A stretch of 64,000 bases of DNA from assembly GCA_017553635.1 (NCBI GenBank), contig JAFZKN010000017.1:124001-188000 (forward strand), in the 5' to 3' direction. The stretch is from Treponema sp. (GTDB lineage Bacteria; Spirochaetota; Spirochaetia; Treponematales; Treponemataceae). Both the position numbers and the translations under genes were made by a program. How positions within the stretch are numbered: position 1 is the first letter of the stretch; every line of letters starts with the position of its first letter. A model generated the notes under the pieces. It made no database searches. It was not told the DNA's origin and was given only the letters and a program-made list of their open reading frames with translations. Shown piece by piece: positions 50,522 to 60,998 of the stretch.

Positions 50522-52105
50522 TTATTTTTTTAATGTATCGCGGTATTCAGAAGGAGTCATTCCAAATTTCTGTTTGAATAATTTGCTGAAATAGTTCTGA
50601 TCATTATAACCGACCATTGAAGTAACTTCTTTAATAATAAGCGAATCATCACCAAGAAGCTGTTTTGCTTTGTTTAATCTTAATTCAGTAACATAACTGA
50701 TAAAATTATCACCTGTCTGTTCTTTAAAAAGCTTACTTAAATAAAAACTGCTTACATTGAGATAAGAAGCAATCTGTTCAAGGCTCATGTCTTTTCCAAT
50801 ATTCTGTTCAATATAACTGAGCGCTTTCTTAATAATCGGATTTGATTTATCTGTTTGAACACCCGCAATTGCAGTTACACATTCAAGACAGCGGTCAGTA
50901 ACAAACTGTTCAATTACATTTCTGTCATTTGTAGAGGCAAGTGTTGAAAACGCCATATCAAATGCTTCGTTTTTATAATCACTTATTACAGAATTTACAC
51001 AAGCACGCACATTAAATATAAATTCAATAAGATGATTCTTTAATAAATCCTTTTGATTTGAATAAACATCAAATATAAGTCCGATGTATTCATTTACAAG
51101 CTGACTTACAGAACCAGCATCTGCAACTTTAATTCTGTTTATAATTCTCATGCTCAAGTCGAGAATCTTTTTATTCTGTGCGCTTTCATGATTTTTAATT
51201 AAAGTATCAGAATAGAAAGTAAGTCCACCATTTATATCTGTGCTGTTAAGCGCAGTAAGTGCATCGTTATAAACCTGAGACGAATGCTGAATATCCGTCT
51301 CGATTGAACTTACTCCGATCCGTACTTTAGAAGTAATTCCAGTTGATAAAAGAGAATAAATCGTTTTCATCAACTCACGCTGATTTTCTTCATCATTTTC
51401 AGACTCGTCTTCAATAACATTTTTCTTAAGTGGGAAAAATGCGCCGACACGGTTTGTCATAAACGACCCGATGATACATTTACTTTTAGAAATAAGAATA
51501 TCCCTTAACTTCATGTAAGCATCATATCTTTTATTCTGTTCCATTATCGATAATTCAATACAGCACATGAAAAACGGAGTATCCTTTATATCAAAGTACT
51601 CAAGATAAGAAGAAAAATCTGTTGTTGTATTACTGAATATGCATGAATAGATAAAATCACTTTCAACAATTGATGAAACGAAATTAAGTTTTTCATAAAG
51701 TTCAATATTATCAGAAACAGCACCGCGTTTAGAATCTACAAGACTCATACAGTTTCTTGCAGTCTGAATTATTAAATTCCGGTTAACGGGTTTTGTAAGA
51801 TATTTATATGCACCAAGGTTAATCGCTTCCTGTGCATACTGAAACTGGTCGTACGCACTTAAGATTACAATTACAATATTCGGATTTATCTGCTTAATAA
51901 GACTTATTGTTTCAAGCCCGTTAATTCCAGGCATATGGATATCCATAAAAATGATGTCGATTTTTTCCTGACGTACAATTTCGAGAGCATGGGTTCCGGA
52001 CAAAGCCGTATATAATTGAACTTCTTCATTAAAGTTTTTGCTCAAAATCAGAGAGAGAGTATCTATTACAATCTGTTCATCGTCTGTAAGTAAAATATTA
52101 TACAT
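50522..52105 (-). CDS. Response regulator with AraC-type DNA-binding domain (YesN-like)
   Basis: 527 residues. Receiver domain 1-125 with acidic pocket LTDDEQ, phosphoacceptor Asp55 in IIFMDIHMPG and lysine in YLTKPVN. A 290-residue linker follows, then an AraC helix-turn-helix pair from about residue 425: MSLEQIASYLNVSSFYLSKLFKEQTGDNFISYV and MVGYNDQNYFSKLFKQKFGMTPSEYR. It should activate sugar-use genes in answer to the kinase encoded just upstream, whose gene it overlaps by eight bases. Confidence 0.94.
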   Translation of the reverse strand: MYNILLTDDEQIVIDTLSLILSKNFNEEVQLYTALSGTHALEIVRQEKIDIIFMDIHMPGINGLETISLIKQINPNIVIVILSAYDQFQYAQEAINLGAYKYLTKPVNRNLIIQTARNCMSLVDSKRGAVSDNIELYEKLNFVSSIVESDFIYSCIFSNTTTDFSSYLEYFDIKDTPFFMCCIELSIMEQNKRYDAYMKLRDILISKSKCIIGSFMTNRVGAFFPLKKNVIEDESENDEENQRELMKTIYSLLSTGITSKVRIGVSSIETDIQHSSQVYNDALTALNSTDINGGLTFYSDTLIKNHESAQNKKILDLSMRIINRIKVADAGSVSQLVNEYIGLIFDVYSNQKDLLKNHLIEFIFNVRACVNSVISDYKNEAFDMAFSTLASTNDRNVIEQFVTDRCLECVTAIAGVQTDKSNPIIKKALSYIEQNIGKDMSLEQIASYLNVSSFYLSKLFKEQTGDNFISYVTELRLNKAKQLLGDDSLIIKEVTSMVGYNDQNYFSKLFKQKFGMTPSEYRDTLKK

Positions 52106-53645
52106 TTGGTATCTTTATATAAAATGTAGTACCCTTGCCATCCGGATTATCAAGAATACTGAACACATCTTCCCTCTTAAAATAAAATTTCAATCTCGCA
52201 ATTACATTTACGAGCCCTGTCGATATATGCTCATTTTGATTTATTTCAGAAGATTTTACAATAACCGTATCGTCAGATTTTTCTGCATTTAAAATTTTTT
52301 CCTTAAGCTCAGAATCAAACCCACAGCCATTATCACTTATTTTAATATCAGTTTCATTTGTCTCTGAATTTACTTTTACCTGAATTTTTATTTTACCATT
52401 TTCAGTAATATCTTTAAGTCCATGTTTTATACAGTTTTCCACTACAGGCTGAAGAATCATATTTGGCATTCTGTAAATAAGTGCATCTTCATCAATTTCT
52501 TTAATAAATTCGTAACGCTTACCAAAACGAACTTCCATAATATAAATGTAATTATCGAGCATTCCAAGTTCATCTTTGATGGTTGCATCATGTCCCGGAT
52601 GCTGAATATTATAACGCAAAAAATCTGCAACCTGTTCAAGAAAGTAACATGTCTTATCTGCGCCTTCCATAAGCGCAAGACCGGCACCTGTATTAAGCGT
52701 ATTAAATAGAAAATGCGGCTGTATCTGTTCCTGGAGTGCTTTAAAATGGGCATCTGTAATTAAAGCACGCATTTCAATTTCTTTTTCACGAAGCTCATTT
52801 TCCTTTTTTGCTTTTTCCCAGATTGTATCAACATATTGCCTGATACTGATAATCATTGCATCAAATGCACGGCAGATGTTTCCTATTTCATCCTGTCTTG
52901 TTGAATTGAAAAGTTCAATATCAAAATCTCTGTCGGCAACCTTTGTCGCAACTGTAGAAATTGCTGATATCGGCTGAATTACTCTCGAAATATTTATATA
53001 AATCAAAAGAATCGCACAACCAAGAATCGAGAACATAAGAACTATCGAAGCATTGATAATGATTGTCATACTTGCTTTATTCGATTCATAAATACGTGCA
53101 TTTGACTGAAAGTACATCATATTAAGAGAAAGTATTTCATCTTTTAAAAAAGAATAGCATTCAACTGATTTATTGTAGTAAGTATTTATTCTGGCATTAC
53201 TGTTTGATCTTCTCGCAGCTATTGCGTTTCCAGAGAGGTTAAAATAATTATATGAAAGCTGTTTGATTATGTATTCTTTCTGCTGTACTTCTATCGAAGA
53301 AGGTTTGTCACGAAGTTTCTGCGCCTGCTCTTCTGAAAGTGCTTCAAAATGGAAATATTTATCTACACTTTCAAAGGTTCTGTACTGCATGTAAGATTCC
53401 ATTGCAGCTTCTGTCTCAGAAAGAAGTGTAAGATATTTATCAAGATCGGCATTTGTCTGATAAGATTCTCCAACAGTCGTAATCGTTCCACGTAAAATAT
53501 TGGTTGTAAAAATTACGATACACGCAAGAATCAAACTGGCAGAAAAAAAAGTAATCAAAATTTGAGAGCGTACAGAACGTTCCTGAAAAGCGTAAAAGAG
53601 GTTTCTGAAAAATGAATTCCGTTTTTTAGTTTTAGAACCTTTCAT
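52098..53645 (-). CDS. Membrane sensor histidine kinase (YesM/LytS type)
   Basis: 515 residues. Membrane segments at about 28-50 and 192-217 enclose a periplasmic sensor region of about 140 residues; a HAMP linker follows (218-270). The kinase core is of the His_kinase family: QEQIQPHFLFNTLN with phosphoacceptor His311, then an ATPase part with QPVVENCIKHGL and SDNGCGFD. It overlaps the binding-protein gene upstream by four bases and the regulator downstream by eight, so all three are coupled. A GAGGCG site precedes the ATG. It likely reads ligand state from the membrane-anchored binding protein. Confidence 0.94.
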   Translation of the reverse strand: MKGSKTKKRNSFFRNLFYAFQERSVRSQILITFFSASLILACIVIFTTNILRGTITTVGESYQTNADLDKYLTLLSETEAAMESYMQYRTFESVDKYFHFEALSEEQAQKLRDKPSSIEVQQKEYIIKQLSYNYFNLSGNAIAARRSNSNARINTYYNKSVECYSFLKDEILSLNMMYFQSNARIYESNKASMTIIINASIVLMFSILGCAILLIYINISRVIQPISAISTVATKVADRDFDIELFNSTRQDEIGNICRAFDAMIISIRQYVDTIWEKAKKENELREKEIEMRALITDAHFKALQEQIQPHFLFNTLNTGAGLALMEGADKTCYFLEQVADFLRYNIQHPGHDATIKDELGMLDNYIYIMEVRFGKRYEFIKEIDEDALIYRMPNMILQPVVENCIKHGLKDITENGKIKIQVKVNSETNETDIKISDNGCGFDSELKEKILNAEKSDDTVIVKSSEINQNEHISTGLVNVIARLKFYFKREDVFSILDNPDGKGTTFYIKIPNV

Positions 53646-54631
53646 TTTTCGCCTCTATTTCTTAAAAGCTGAATATTTGCAGTAACATAACTGTTTGCTG
53701 AACCATTTGCAGTATACTCAAAAAATTCCTGAACAGCTTTTTTACCGATATCAACTGCATCAACCTTAAATAATTCTGTTACGATTCCCTTTTCAAAATA
53801 CAGATCAGATTCATAACCATTCCCAAAACCGATTATTTTTATCTTTCCACCCATGTTTAAGTCAAGAACAGTTTGAGCGGCAAGAATAGTCCCCTGTTCA
53901 GAAAGAGATAAAATTAAATCGATTTGTCCAAGCGATGCAATCTGCTGGCGTATATCATCTTCAAGTGAAAAACCACTGTTCCTGTGAATTTTAGAATTTA
54001 CGATTACAATTTCTTCCTGATCTCGTAAAGATGCATTGAGATTGTTTACAAAAGTCCTGTTATAAAAATCTTCCATATCAAGCGTGTTCAATATGTAAAT
54101 TGTTCCGCTGCCGTTCAGAAATTCAACAGATTCCTGTGCCATCGATTTACCAAGTTCAGCATAATTTACTCCAATGTGAGAGACCTGCGAAATTTCAGGG
54201 AAATATGTTCCGACAGTGATAAGAGGAATTTTTTCCATTGAACTGTTTACAGGCGGAGTAAAGTCTTCAAAATCAGGATCCATGTAAACAACAACACAAT
54301 CGGCATTAGTATAACTTGCATAGTTAAAGAGTGACTGCATAGAATTTTTTTGAGTTTTTAAGTCCGGAATATGATACTGAATCGCACTGTCATAAAAGTT
54401 ACTTACGATTGTAGAACCTTCATAAACCTGCTTAAGAAAAAATTCATTCTCTGCATCACCGGTAATCAACACTGAATAATCACGGCGTGTTGTTGGAATC
54501 GGATAAGTTCCGCTTTGTGATTGAATCGCAGCAAGATTAAATATAATTACTATAAAACATACTATTATTGAAACTAAAAAAACTGAGAAAATAAAAAATC
54601 TTAATGTCCTGTTTTTTTTATTCTGCTGCAT
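53642..54631 (-). CDS. Membrane-anchored periplasmic sugar-binding-like protein, likely sensor partner
   Basis: 329 residues from the ATG at 54631. An N-terminal hydrophobic anchor (FFIFSVFLVSIIVCFIVIIFNLAAI) has no lipobox cysteine, so it is probably held in the membrane by an uncleaved signal. The rest has the type 1 binding-protein (LacI/RbsB) fold: YSVLITGDAENEFFLKQVYEGSTIV, CVVVYMDPDFEDF, IPLITVGTYFPEISQVSHIGVNYAELGKSMAQESVEFL. The order anchored binding protein, LytS-type kinase, YesN-type regulator matches the established XylFII-LytS-YesN xylose-sensing system of clostridia. The promoter lies in the end of addA; no Shine-Dalgarno site. Confidence 0.85.
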   Translation of the reverse strand: MQQNKKNRTLRFFIFSVFLVSIIVCFIVIIFNLAAIQSQSGTYPIPTTRRDYSVLITGDAENEFFLKQVYEGSTIVSNFYDSAIQYHIPDLKTQKNSMQSLFNYASYTNADCVVVYMDPDFEDFTPPVNSSMEKIPLITVGTYFPEISQVSHIGVNYAELGKSMAQESVEFLNGSGTIYILNTLDMEDFYNRTFVNNLNASLRDQEEIVIVNSKIHRNSGFSLEDDIRQQIASLGQIDLILSLSEQGTILAAQTVLDLNMGGKIKIIGFGNGYESDLYFEKGIVTELFKVDAVDIGKKAVQEFFEYTANGSANSYVTANIQLLRNRGEK

Positions 54632-54640
54632 AATAAATAA

Positions 54641-54670
54641 ATTATAACTTACAATTTGCCGTAATATCAA
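54641..54670 (-). promoter_or_regulatory. Near-leaderless promoter of the sugar-sensing group
   Basis: On the minus strand: TTGATA (54670-54665), 18-base spacer, TATAAT (54646-54641), nine bases, ATG at 54631. It lies over the last codons and stop of addA, so the sensing group can be expressed apart from addBA. Confidence 0.5.
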
Positions 54671-57600
54671 CTTCTTTTGCATATCTGAGATAATAGAGGT
54701 AACAGAAAACTTTTTCTTCAGATACATCCATCATCCTTGCAACTGCCTGTCTGTAATTTGCAAGCTGAATGTAATAAATCTCAGGATTTATAGTCTTATT
54801 TGTTTTATAATCCACGATGATTATCCTGTCATCGTCTGCACATTCAAATACAAGGTCTATCTGACCATAAATTATCTTACCGTCGACCAGACTTTTAAAT
54901 GAGTATTCAGATTTTACAAATTTTTTATTTTCAACAGCATTTTTTACCATTTTTCCGATTGAACTTTCTCTGAACGCATCATACATTTTAACACAAGTAT
55001 CATGAACTTCTTTAATCTTCTTTGCACTGCCACACAATCCGACAACTTCCCTGTTAAGCATTTCAGGTTTTTCATTTTTAACGGCTGCTTCCATATAAGC
55101 ATGTGCAATCGTACCGAAATTTGCATAAGTAAATTCCGGTGACCCGTCTTTTTTCTCTAAAGAATCATAAACAAGCCTATCTATATTGCAATACGGAATA
55201 CTTTCGTCGATTTTAAAATCTTCACGGTTAAAAACAAATTCTTCATCTTTTTCATAAAGATGACTCGGTGATATATACTGTTCAGGCGGAATTTCCTTTG
55301 TGATTACTTTAGCATTTTTAAACCCATCACTAATTTTTTTGATAAGCTCATTTTTATCTGCCTGCGTTATAAAATCATCAGATCTGACTGCATATTCAAT
55401 TTCTTCGATTTTAAATGGACACTTTTCTTCCATTCCATCTTTAAATATAAAACCAGGATCCACAAAAGAAGAAATCGACGGCATAAGAATTTCAAGAAAG
55501 CTGTCACATACAGGTTTTTCAAAGCTGTCTGATGGAACTATTTTTTCAAAATCAATCGCACCAGTTAAAAAAGCATAATCCTGGGCACGCGTAACTGCAA
55601 CATAAATTACGCGCCTGTACTCTGCAGAATTCATTCTGTTATTAAGATCTTCCTGAATTGAAAAGAAAAACGAACCTTTCTTTTTATTCAGCTTGACATT
55701 TGAAACAACCGGACTGAATGGAGTATTAATACATGGACCATATTCACTGCTGTTATAAATCAGTTCAGCATTGTTTTCTTTTTTTGTTCCTGAACCGCAC
55801 CCAGTAATAAATACTACAGGAAATTCAAGACCCTTACTTTTGTGAATCGTTAAAAGCTTTACACCCGATGCATCATCAAATGGTATTTCAATTTCCTGAA
55901 GTGATTCTGTTTTATAAGTTTCCAGATTATTTAAAAAATCTGCCAGACCTTTGTTATTTGCATCGGCCCTTCTTGCAAGTTCAAACAGAACGTCATATAT
56001 ATAACTGTACATATATGTTTTTTTATTGAGCAGAGTTTCATATCTGTAACCCGTTTCATACCAAAGATAAGAAACTATTTCTGCATTTGTCCTGTCCTGA
56101 GTAAGAAGAAGTATTTTTTTATACAACTCCTGACCTGCTTTATACCGTTCTAATGCATTACCTTTTAATATTTCATCAGCATTCTGTTCAAAAAGATTTT
56201 TTCTCGTATCAAATTTTAAAAGAATTTTTTGAACATCATTAAATGAAAGATTTACAAATGATGAACGCAAAACTTCTGAGAACGCATACACATCGGTAGG
56301 AAAAACAACCGTTCTCAGCAGGGAACTGATGTCATTTACAGGGCCATCAGAATAAAATGTCGAAATATTTTCTGATGTATACGGAATCTCATTTTTAAGA
56401 AGAAGATTCTCATAATCTGTCTGTTTAGCAGTTTTTCTGAAAAGAATTGCAATATCTTCAGGTTTATAAACTTTTCCATTTATGCCTGTTGTCGTCAATT
56501 CAATTATTTTTTTTACTACCCAGTTTGCTTCAGAAAGAGACGTATCTTCATATTCTTCGTCATCATCTTCATCAATCTGTTTTTTAGAATTAACAAGTGC
56601 AAGAGTCATACGAGGTTCGTAATACTTTTCCGGTGCTTTTTTGACCTCTTTTGCTATATCATCAGACATTTCAACATTGTGATAAACTGCTTCATAATCA
56701 GGAACACAAACTCCGGAAGGACCTGCTTTTAAATCTGATTCAGTATAAAAAACACTGCCATATTCAGGCTCCTCTTTTTCTGCAGGAGGATATTCCATTC
56801 CACCAAATACAGAATTGAACATCGCAATCAAAGCAGGATGAGAACGATAATTTTTTCTGAGTTCAAGATTTCCTTCTTTAAAATCATCCGAAAGCCTTCT
56901 GAAAACTGTTACATCAGCTCCACGGAATTTATAGATACTCTGCTTTTCATCACCGACAAAGAAAAGTTTCTCTTTTTCCAGATCTTCTGGCTTAAGAGAT
57001 TCTCCCTTTGCAATTACCCTGTCTTTAATACCAATTTTTTCAGAAAGCATAAACAGAAGGTCTTTTTGAACTTCATTATTATCCTGAAATTCATCAATCA
57101 TTATGTATTTATACTTTTCTTTTTCAAGCTGCCGTATCTCAGGATACTCACGGAGAATCCGAAGAGCAAGAGAAGAAATATCGCTGTGCGCAAAAACACC
57201 CATCCTTCTTTTAAATGCACAGACCTGTTCATAAAATTCTTCTGCAAGCGGAATAAGTTCTTTTACATATGAAAGGCCATAAATAAAATTTTCTATGGAT
57301 GCATATTGTTCAATAACCTGTTCAAGTTCTCTATGCATCTCTTTAATATGTTCAACATTTTTTGAAGAATTTTTCCTTACTGATACAATTTTCCTAAAAT
57401 ACTCAAGAAAATTCTTTCTATTTTCAGACTCACCTTCATCAAAATTTATCGGGCAGACTTCTGGCACTTCGTTTACTAAACATTTTTTTAACTCTGTCGT
57501 ATACACCATCTCTCTTGAAAATTCCAATACAGCTTCAAGAAGAGCCTCTTTTAAAGAAATCATCTTATCAGTAGTTTTTTTATATTCTTTTTCTACAATG

Positions 57601-58154
57601 CTTTTCTGTTTTTTAATTACATCATTCCATTCAATCGGTTCAACAACGGTAGAATAACTGATTATTTTTCCAAAAAAATCTTTTGCTATCTCTTCGTATG
57701 ACTTATTCAAGCCGAGCGCTGTTATTCCTTTGTTGTTTCTATTTTTCAAAATAAAAGGAATTGCCATGCTGTTTACATAGTCTTCAAGAAGCTTCTGATC
57801 TACAGAAAAATCTGGACTTATACCAAAATACTGACATCCTGTTTTTGCAATCTGAGAACAGTAACTGTCAAGGGTTTTAATATTTGCTTTAAAAAAGTCT
57901 TTTGCTTTTTCTGGACAAGTTTCTGCAAGTTCTTTGTAAATTCTTTCATTCATTTCGACCGTAGCTTTTTTTGTAAAAGTTAGTGTCAAAATCTGATCTA
58001 CTCTACAGGACGGATCTCGCCGTAAAATATCAGAAAAACGTTTTGCAAGAACACGAGTTTTCCCAGAACCTGCACCTGCACTTACTACTGAGTTTTTATT
58101 TATATCTACTGCTTTAGCCTGATCTGCATCAAGCTTTACTTTATCATCTGCCAT
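54642..58154 (-). CDS. addA: AddA-type helicase-nuclease
   Basis: 1170 residues. UvrD-like superfamily 1 helicase: Walker A in SAGAGSGKT (about 25-33), QILTLTFTKKA, MIDEFQDNN (Walker B), FVGDEKQSIYKFRGAD, LRKNYRSHP, LLTIHKSKGLEFPVVFI and VAVTRAQDYA. The C-terminus is a RecB-type nuclease with YGQIDLVFE and IIIVDYKTNK followed by YYIQLANYRQA. With AddB it resects DNA ends for RecA-dependent repair. It begins five bases after addB, so the two share a transcript. An AGAGGG site lies about ten bases before the ATG. Confidence 0.94.
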   Translation of the reverse strand: MADDKVKLDADQAKAVDINKNSVVSAGAGSGKTRVLAKRFSDILRRDPSCRVDQILTLTFTKKATVEMNERIYKELAETCPEKAKDFFKANIKTLDSYCSQIAKTGCQYFGISPDFSVDQKLLEDYVNSMAIPFILKNRNNKGITALGLNKSYEEIAKDFFGKIISYSTVVEPIEWNDVIKKQKSIVEKEYKKTTDKMISLKEALLEAVLEFSREMVYTTELKKCLVNEVPEVCPINFDEGESENRKNFLEYFRKIVSVRKNSSKNVEHIKEMHRELEQVIEQYASIENFIYGLSYVKELIPLAEEFYEQVCAFKRRMGVFAHSDISSLALRILREYPEIRQLEKEKYKYIMIDEFQDNNEVQKDLLFMLSEKIGIKDRVIAKGESLKPEDLEKEKLFFVGDEKQSIYKFRGADVTVFRRLSDDFKEGNLELRKNYRSHPALIAMFNSVFGGMEYPPAEKEEPEYGSVFYTESDLKAGPSGVCVPDYEAVYHNVEMSDDIAKEVKKAPEKYYEPRMTLALVNSKKQIDEDDDEEYEDTSLSEANWVVKKIIELTTTGINGKVYKPEDIAILFRKTAKQTDYENLLLKNEIPYTSENISTFYSDGPVNDISSLLRTVVFPTDVYAFSEVLRSSFVNLSFNDVQKILLKFDTRKNLFEQNADEILKGNALERYKAGQELYKKILLLTQDRTNAEIVSYLWYETGYRYETLLNKKTYMYSYIYDVLFELARRADANNKGLADFLNNLETYKTESLQEIEIPFDDASGVKLLTIHKSKGLEFPVVFITGCGSGTKKENNAELIYNSSEYGPCINTPFSPVVSNVKLNKKKGSFFFSIQEDLNNRMNSAEYRRVIYVAVTRAQDYAFLTGAIDFEKIVPSDSFEKPVCDSFLEILMPSISSFVDPGFIFKDGMEEKCPFKIEEIEYAVRSDDFITQADKNELIKKISDGFKNAKVITKEIPPEQYISPSHLYEKDEEFVFNREDFKIDESIPYCNIDRLVYDSLEKKDGSPEFTYANFGTIAHAYMEAAVKNEKPEMLNREVVGLCGSAKKIKEVHDTCVKMYDAFRESSIGKMVKNAVENKKFVKSEYSFKSLVDGKIIYGQIDLVFECADDDRIIIVDYKTNKTINPEIYYIQLANYRQAVARMMDVSEEKVFCYLYYLRYAKEVDITANCKL

Positions 58155-58159
58155 TTTTA

Positions 58160-60991
58160 CTAATCCCTCTTTCCATTAAGAGTATAGTTTCTTCTACAGA
58201 TCGGCCGGTAGTCACAGCTTCGACAGTCTTCAAAACCGACATCTATTAGCTCAGGAGAAAAATCTTTTTTCAATAAATGTTCAACATAAAAATCTGCCAT
58301 TTCAAGACATCTCTCCTGCGTTTTTAAAAACATTTCGTTAAATTCACCCTGTCTGTTTTTTTGCTTTCCGTTTGTAAATAAATAACTTACATCTGAATAA
58401 AGAACCTTTTTATCATTGCCTTTTATCGAATAGAACATACATGCAGATATTTTATCTATTTTACTACCCGTATCTTTTCTATAACCATTTTCCACGATCA
58501 ATTTATAAAACGGAAGTTGCGTATTAGGATAAATATTGTCTTCTGAATAATAAGGCTTCTTCGGAAACGATGATTTTGTATTTTTAAAATCAATCAGAAT
58601 AAATTCACCAGCAGGAGATTTTAAAATACAGTCAATGTTTCCGTCTATTACATAATCGCCTTCAGATGCCTCATAAACATAATTCACTTCATTTTCAAAA
58701 GGAGAAAATCCATTAAAAATCTGTGAAAATTTTTTTACGCACTCAAGAATCGTCTTTTTAAACTTTGATCGTTCAGTTTTTAATATCTGTCCTGCAAGAT
58801 AACTTTCTTCTGCAGCTTCTTCTGCATCATGAATCGCCTTATCAAGAAGCGTTTTATGTTTTTCTGGAATATCGTCTGTTTCAGGATTATAACAGAGAGC
58901 AAGGTTTTCATTTTTCAAAGCCTTGCAGAAAAGCTCAAGGATTTTATGATTATGCTTTCCTTCTGTAAATACACCAATCAGCTCTGCTTCATCGTTCATC
59001 TCTTTGACATAGAGAATCTTATTCATCATAAAAGCACGTGGACAGCCAAAAAAAACCGACATTGCGGTTGAAGAAATTTTTACTTTGTCATCAACCTTAA
59101 AATACCTGTTAATTCTTTCATCAAGAATTTCATCCAGTTTCTCCGGAGAGCTTTCTTTTCCTGCAAAAGAGTTTTTCCAGTTGTAAAAACCTTTTTTTTC
59201 AGAATCAAAAACCCTCTGAGGAAAATCTTCACCATCTTTAAACAAAAACGATTTTCTTTCTGCAAGATAAGAGTCAGCTTTTATAAAAGTTTCATCAGCA
59301 AACTGCTTTCCTGGATTATGATCTTTTTCCGTAAGATAACTGTTTGTAAATCCATAAGCAGAAATCGTCTTTCCGGAACATGTAAACACAGTTTCTTTTT
59401 CTGACAGCATATCATAAAGCGCGATGAATTTCTGCGTAATATTAGAATCTTCCGTAAATCCAAGTTTCTTTCTCTTATCATCTCTCAAAAATGTAAGCTG
59501 CTTATAAACAACTGATACAGCTGCCTGCGAAGCATCAACTACTACGTGTATATCAAATGGAGCACATGCAGCAGTTTTATAAGGAAGAATCTGAACTCCC
59601 CTTTCTGCATTTTTAGGAACATACATTTTATCATCAAGGTAATTACAGAAAAATTCAAATGGATTATTTAAATCAAACACTCCAGTTTCCTTATATTTTT
59701 CTTCAAGATCAATAAGGGAACCAAGCTCAGAAATACATCGGCTCAAAATTTTGTCATTCTGTTCAGAAAAAGTTTCTTTATTAAAATCAAAAAACTCTTC
59801 GCGAAAAGCAAAGTAACCTGTTCTTATCTCTGCAAATGTTTTTGAAGAAGTAAGTGCATTTATTTTCTGTTTTAAATTTCTGTAATAAATTTTTTCATGA
59901 ACAGAAGGTTTTTCTTTTAACGGAGCTTCAAATGACTCTTCCCATACATCAATTCTTTTTCCTTCGTATTCAAAAGAACAAAGACAGTTATTTTCCTGTC
60001 CGAAAATTATAAGCTTATTATTTCCTGCCTCATCTTTCCACGGAAGCTCTTTATTAAACAAAAGCCCTTTTAAGGATTCAAAAGAAAAATGATCAGTCGA
60101 GCAATTTAAAATCTGCCTGAAAAGTCTGCCTGATCCAGAAGAAGAAAGCGGCTTACCTTTTTTTATTGCATAAGGAATTTCGTAAATATCAAAATCCCTC
60201 TGAAGATAAGGACCATATGTTTCTAAATCAGGAACAGCCACAGCCATTTTATCCCAACCGATTTTATCATTTTCATATTTATCACGGAGATAATTTACTG
60301 CTTCACGAAGTTCAACCCGAGTATCTTTGTAATAATGCGCACCCGGTTTTTGACTTAATGCCTGTTCAGGAATATTTACAATAACAATATCATCCGTACT
60401 TTCAAGAAGCTCTCTGTATTCTGAATAGTCCATGAGAATTTCTGGAAAGAAAATAAAATATTTCTTCCCATCAGAATCAAAAGGCGGAGTTTCCCATGCA
60501 GGATCAAAAAAATTATTTTTATCAAGGAATTCTTTATACCGGTTATAAAGTTCAAGATAATCATGATCTTCGTCATCTGGAGTTATTTTATTTTTTTCAA
60601 GATGTTTTTTCCACATTAAAAGCGAAGGAAGTATAGAAGAAATCCACGAAGAAAACCGAGACGCTGTCTTTGCATATTCAGGCATTACAATTCTTTTTAA
60701 AAATGGCTTTTGAGAATTCTGTTTAATAATATTTTCTGCAAAAATATTTCTCATGATGGAAGGAATAGATGATCTATCCTTCTGCCTGCTTTTTATTGAA
60801 CTTCCCTTAAACTGGTCCCAGGCAATAAACCTTTCAAGAGCAACTGCAGACACTCCACTAAACTCAATAGTCTTGTCAGCCCACATTGTAGCACAAATCT
60901 GAGTCGGAAAAACAAATACAGTTTCGCTTTTCTTTATATTTTCAGAGATAATTTCTTTAATTACTGAATTTCCGTTATTACCAAGTCCCAT
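58160..60991 (-). CDS. addB: AddB-like exonuclease subunit with Fe-S nuclease domain
   Basis: 943 residues. The long N-terminal part is a degenerate helicase-like region without an obvious Walker A. The C-terminal nuclease is distinctive: a first cysteine in FFGCPRAFM (Cys650), nuclease residues in YVIDGNIDCIL and ILIDFKNTKS, and three cysteines in CRSCDYRPIC (923, 926, 932). These four cysteines form the Fe-S staple known from AddB and related nucleases. The ATG has no Shine-Dalgarno site but a -10 box seven bases upstream. It precedes addA. Confidence 0.9.
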   Translation of the reverse strand: MGLGNNGNSVIKEIISENIKKSETVFVFPTQICATMWADKTIEFSGVSAVALERFIAWDQFKGSSIKSRQKDRSSIPSIMRNIFAENIIKQNSQKPFLKRIVMPEYAKTASRFSSWISSILPSLLMWKKHLEKNKITPDDEDHDYLELYNRYKEFLDKNNFFDPAWETPPFDSDGKKYFIFFPEILMDYSEYRELLESTDDIVIVNIPEQALSQKPGAHYYKDTRVELREAVNYLRDKYENDKIGWDKMAVAVPDLETYGPYLQRDFDIYEIPYAIKKGKPLSSSGSGRLFRQILNCSTDHFSFESLKGLLFNKELPWKDEAGNNKLIIFGQENNCLCSFEYEGKRIDVWEESFEAPLKEKPSVHEKIYYRNLKQKINALTSSKTFAEIRTGYFAFREEFFDFNKETFSEQNDKILSRCISELGSLIDLEEKYKETGVFDLNNPFEFFCNYLDDKMYVPKNAERGVQILPYKTAACAPFDIHVVVDASQAAVSVVYKQLTFLRDDKRKKLGFTEDSNITQKFIALYDMLSEKETVFTCSGKTISAYGFTNSYLTEKDHNPGKQFADETFIKADSYLAERKSFLFKDGEDFPQRVFDSEKKGFYNWKNSFAGKESSPEKLDEILDERINRYFKVDDKVKISSTAMSVFFGCPRAFMMNKILYVKEMNDEAELIGVFTEGKHNHKILELFCKALKNENLALCYNPETDDIPEKHKTLLDKAIHDAEEAAEESYLAGQILKTERSKFKKTILECVKKFSQIFNGFSPFENEVNYVYEASEGDYVIDGNIDCILKSPAGEFILIDFKNTKSSFPKKPYYSEDNIYPNTQLPFYKLIVENGYRKDTGSKIDKISACMFYSIKGNDKKVLYSDVSYLFTNGKQKNRQGEFNEMFLKTQERCLEMADFYVEHLLKKDFSPELIDVGFEDCRSCDYRPICRRNYTLNGKRD

Positions 60992-60998
60992 TCAGTCT

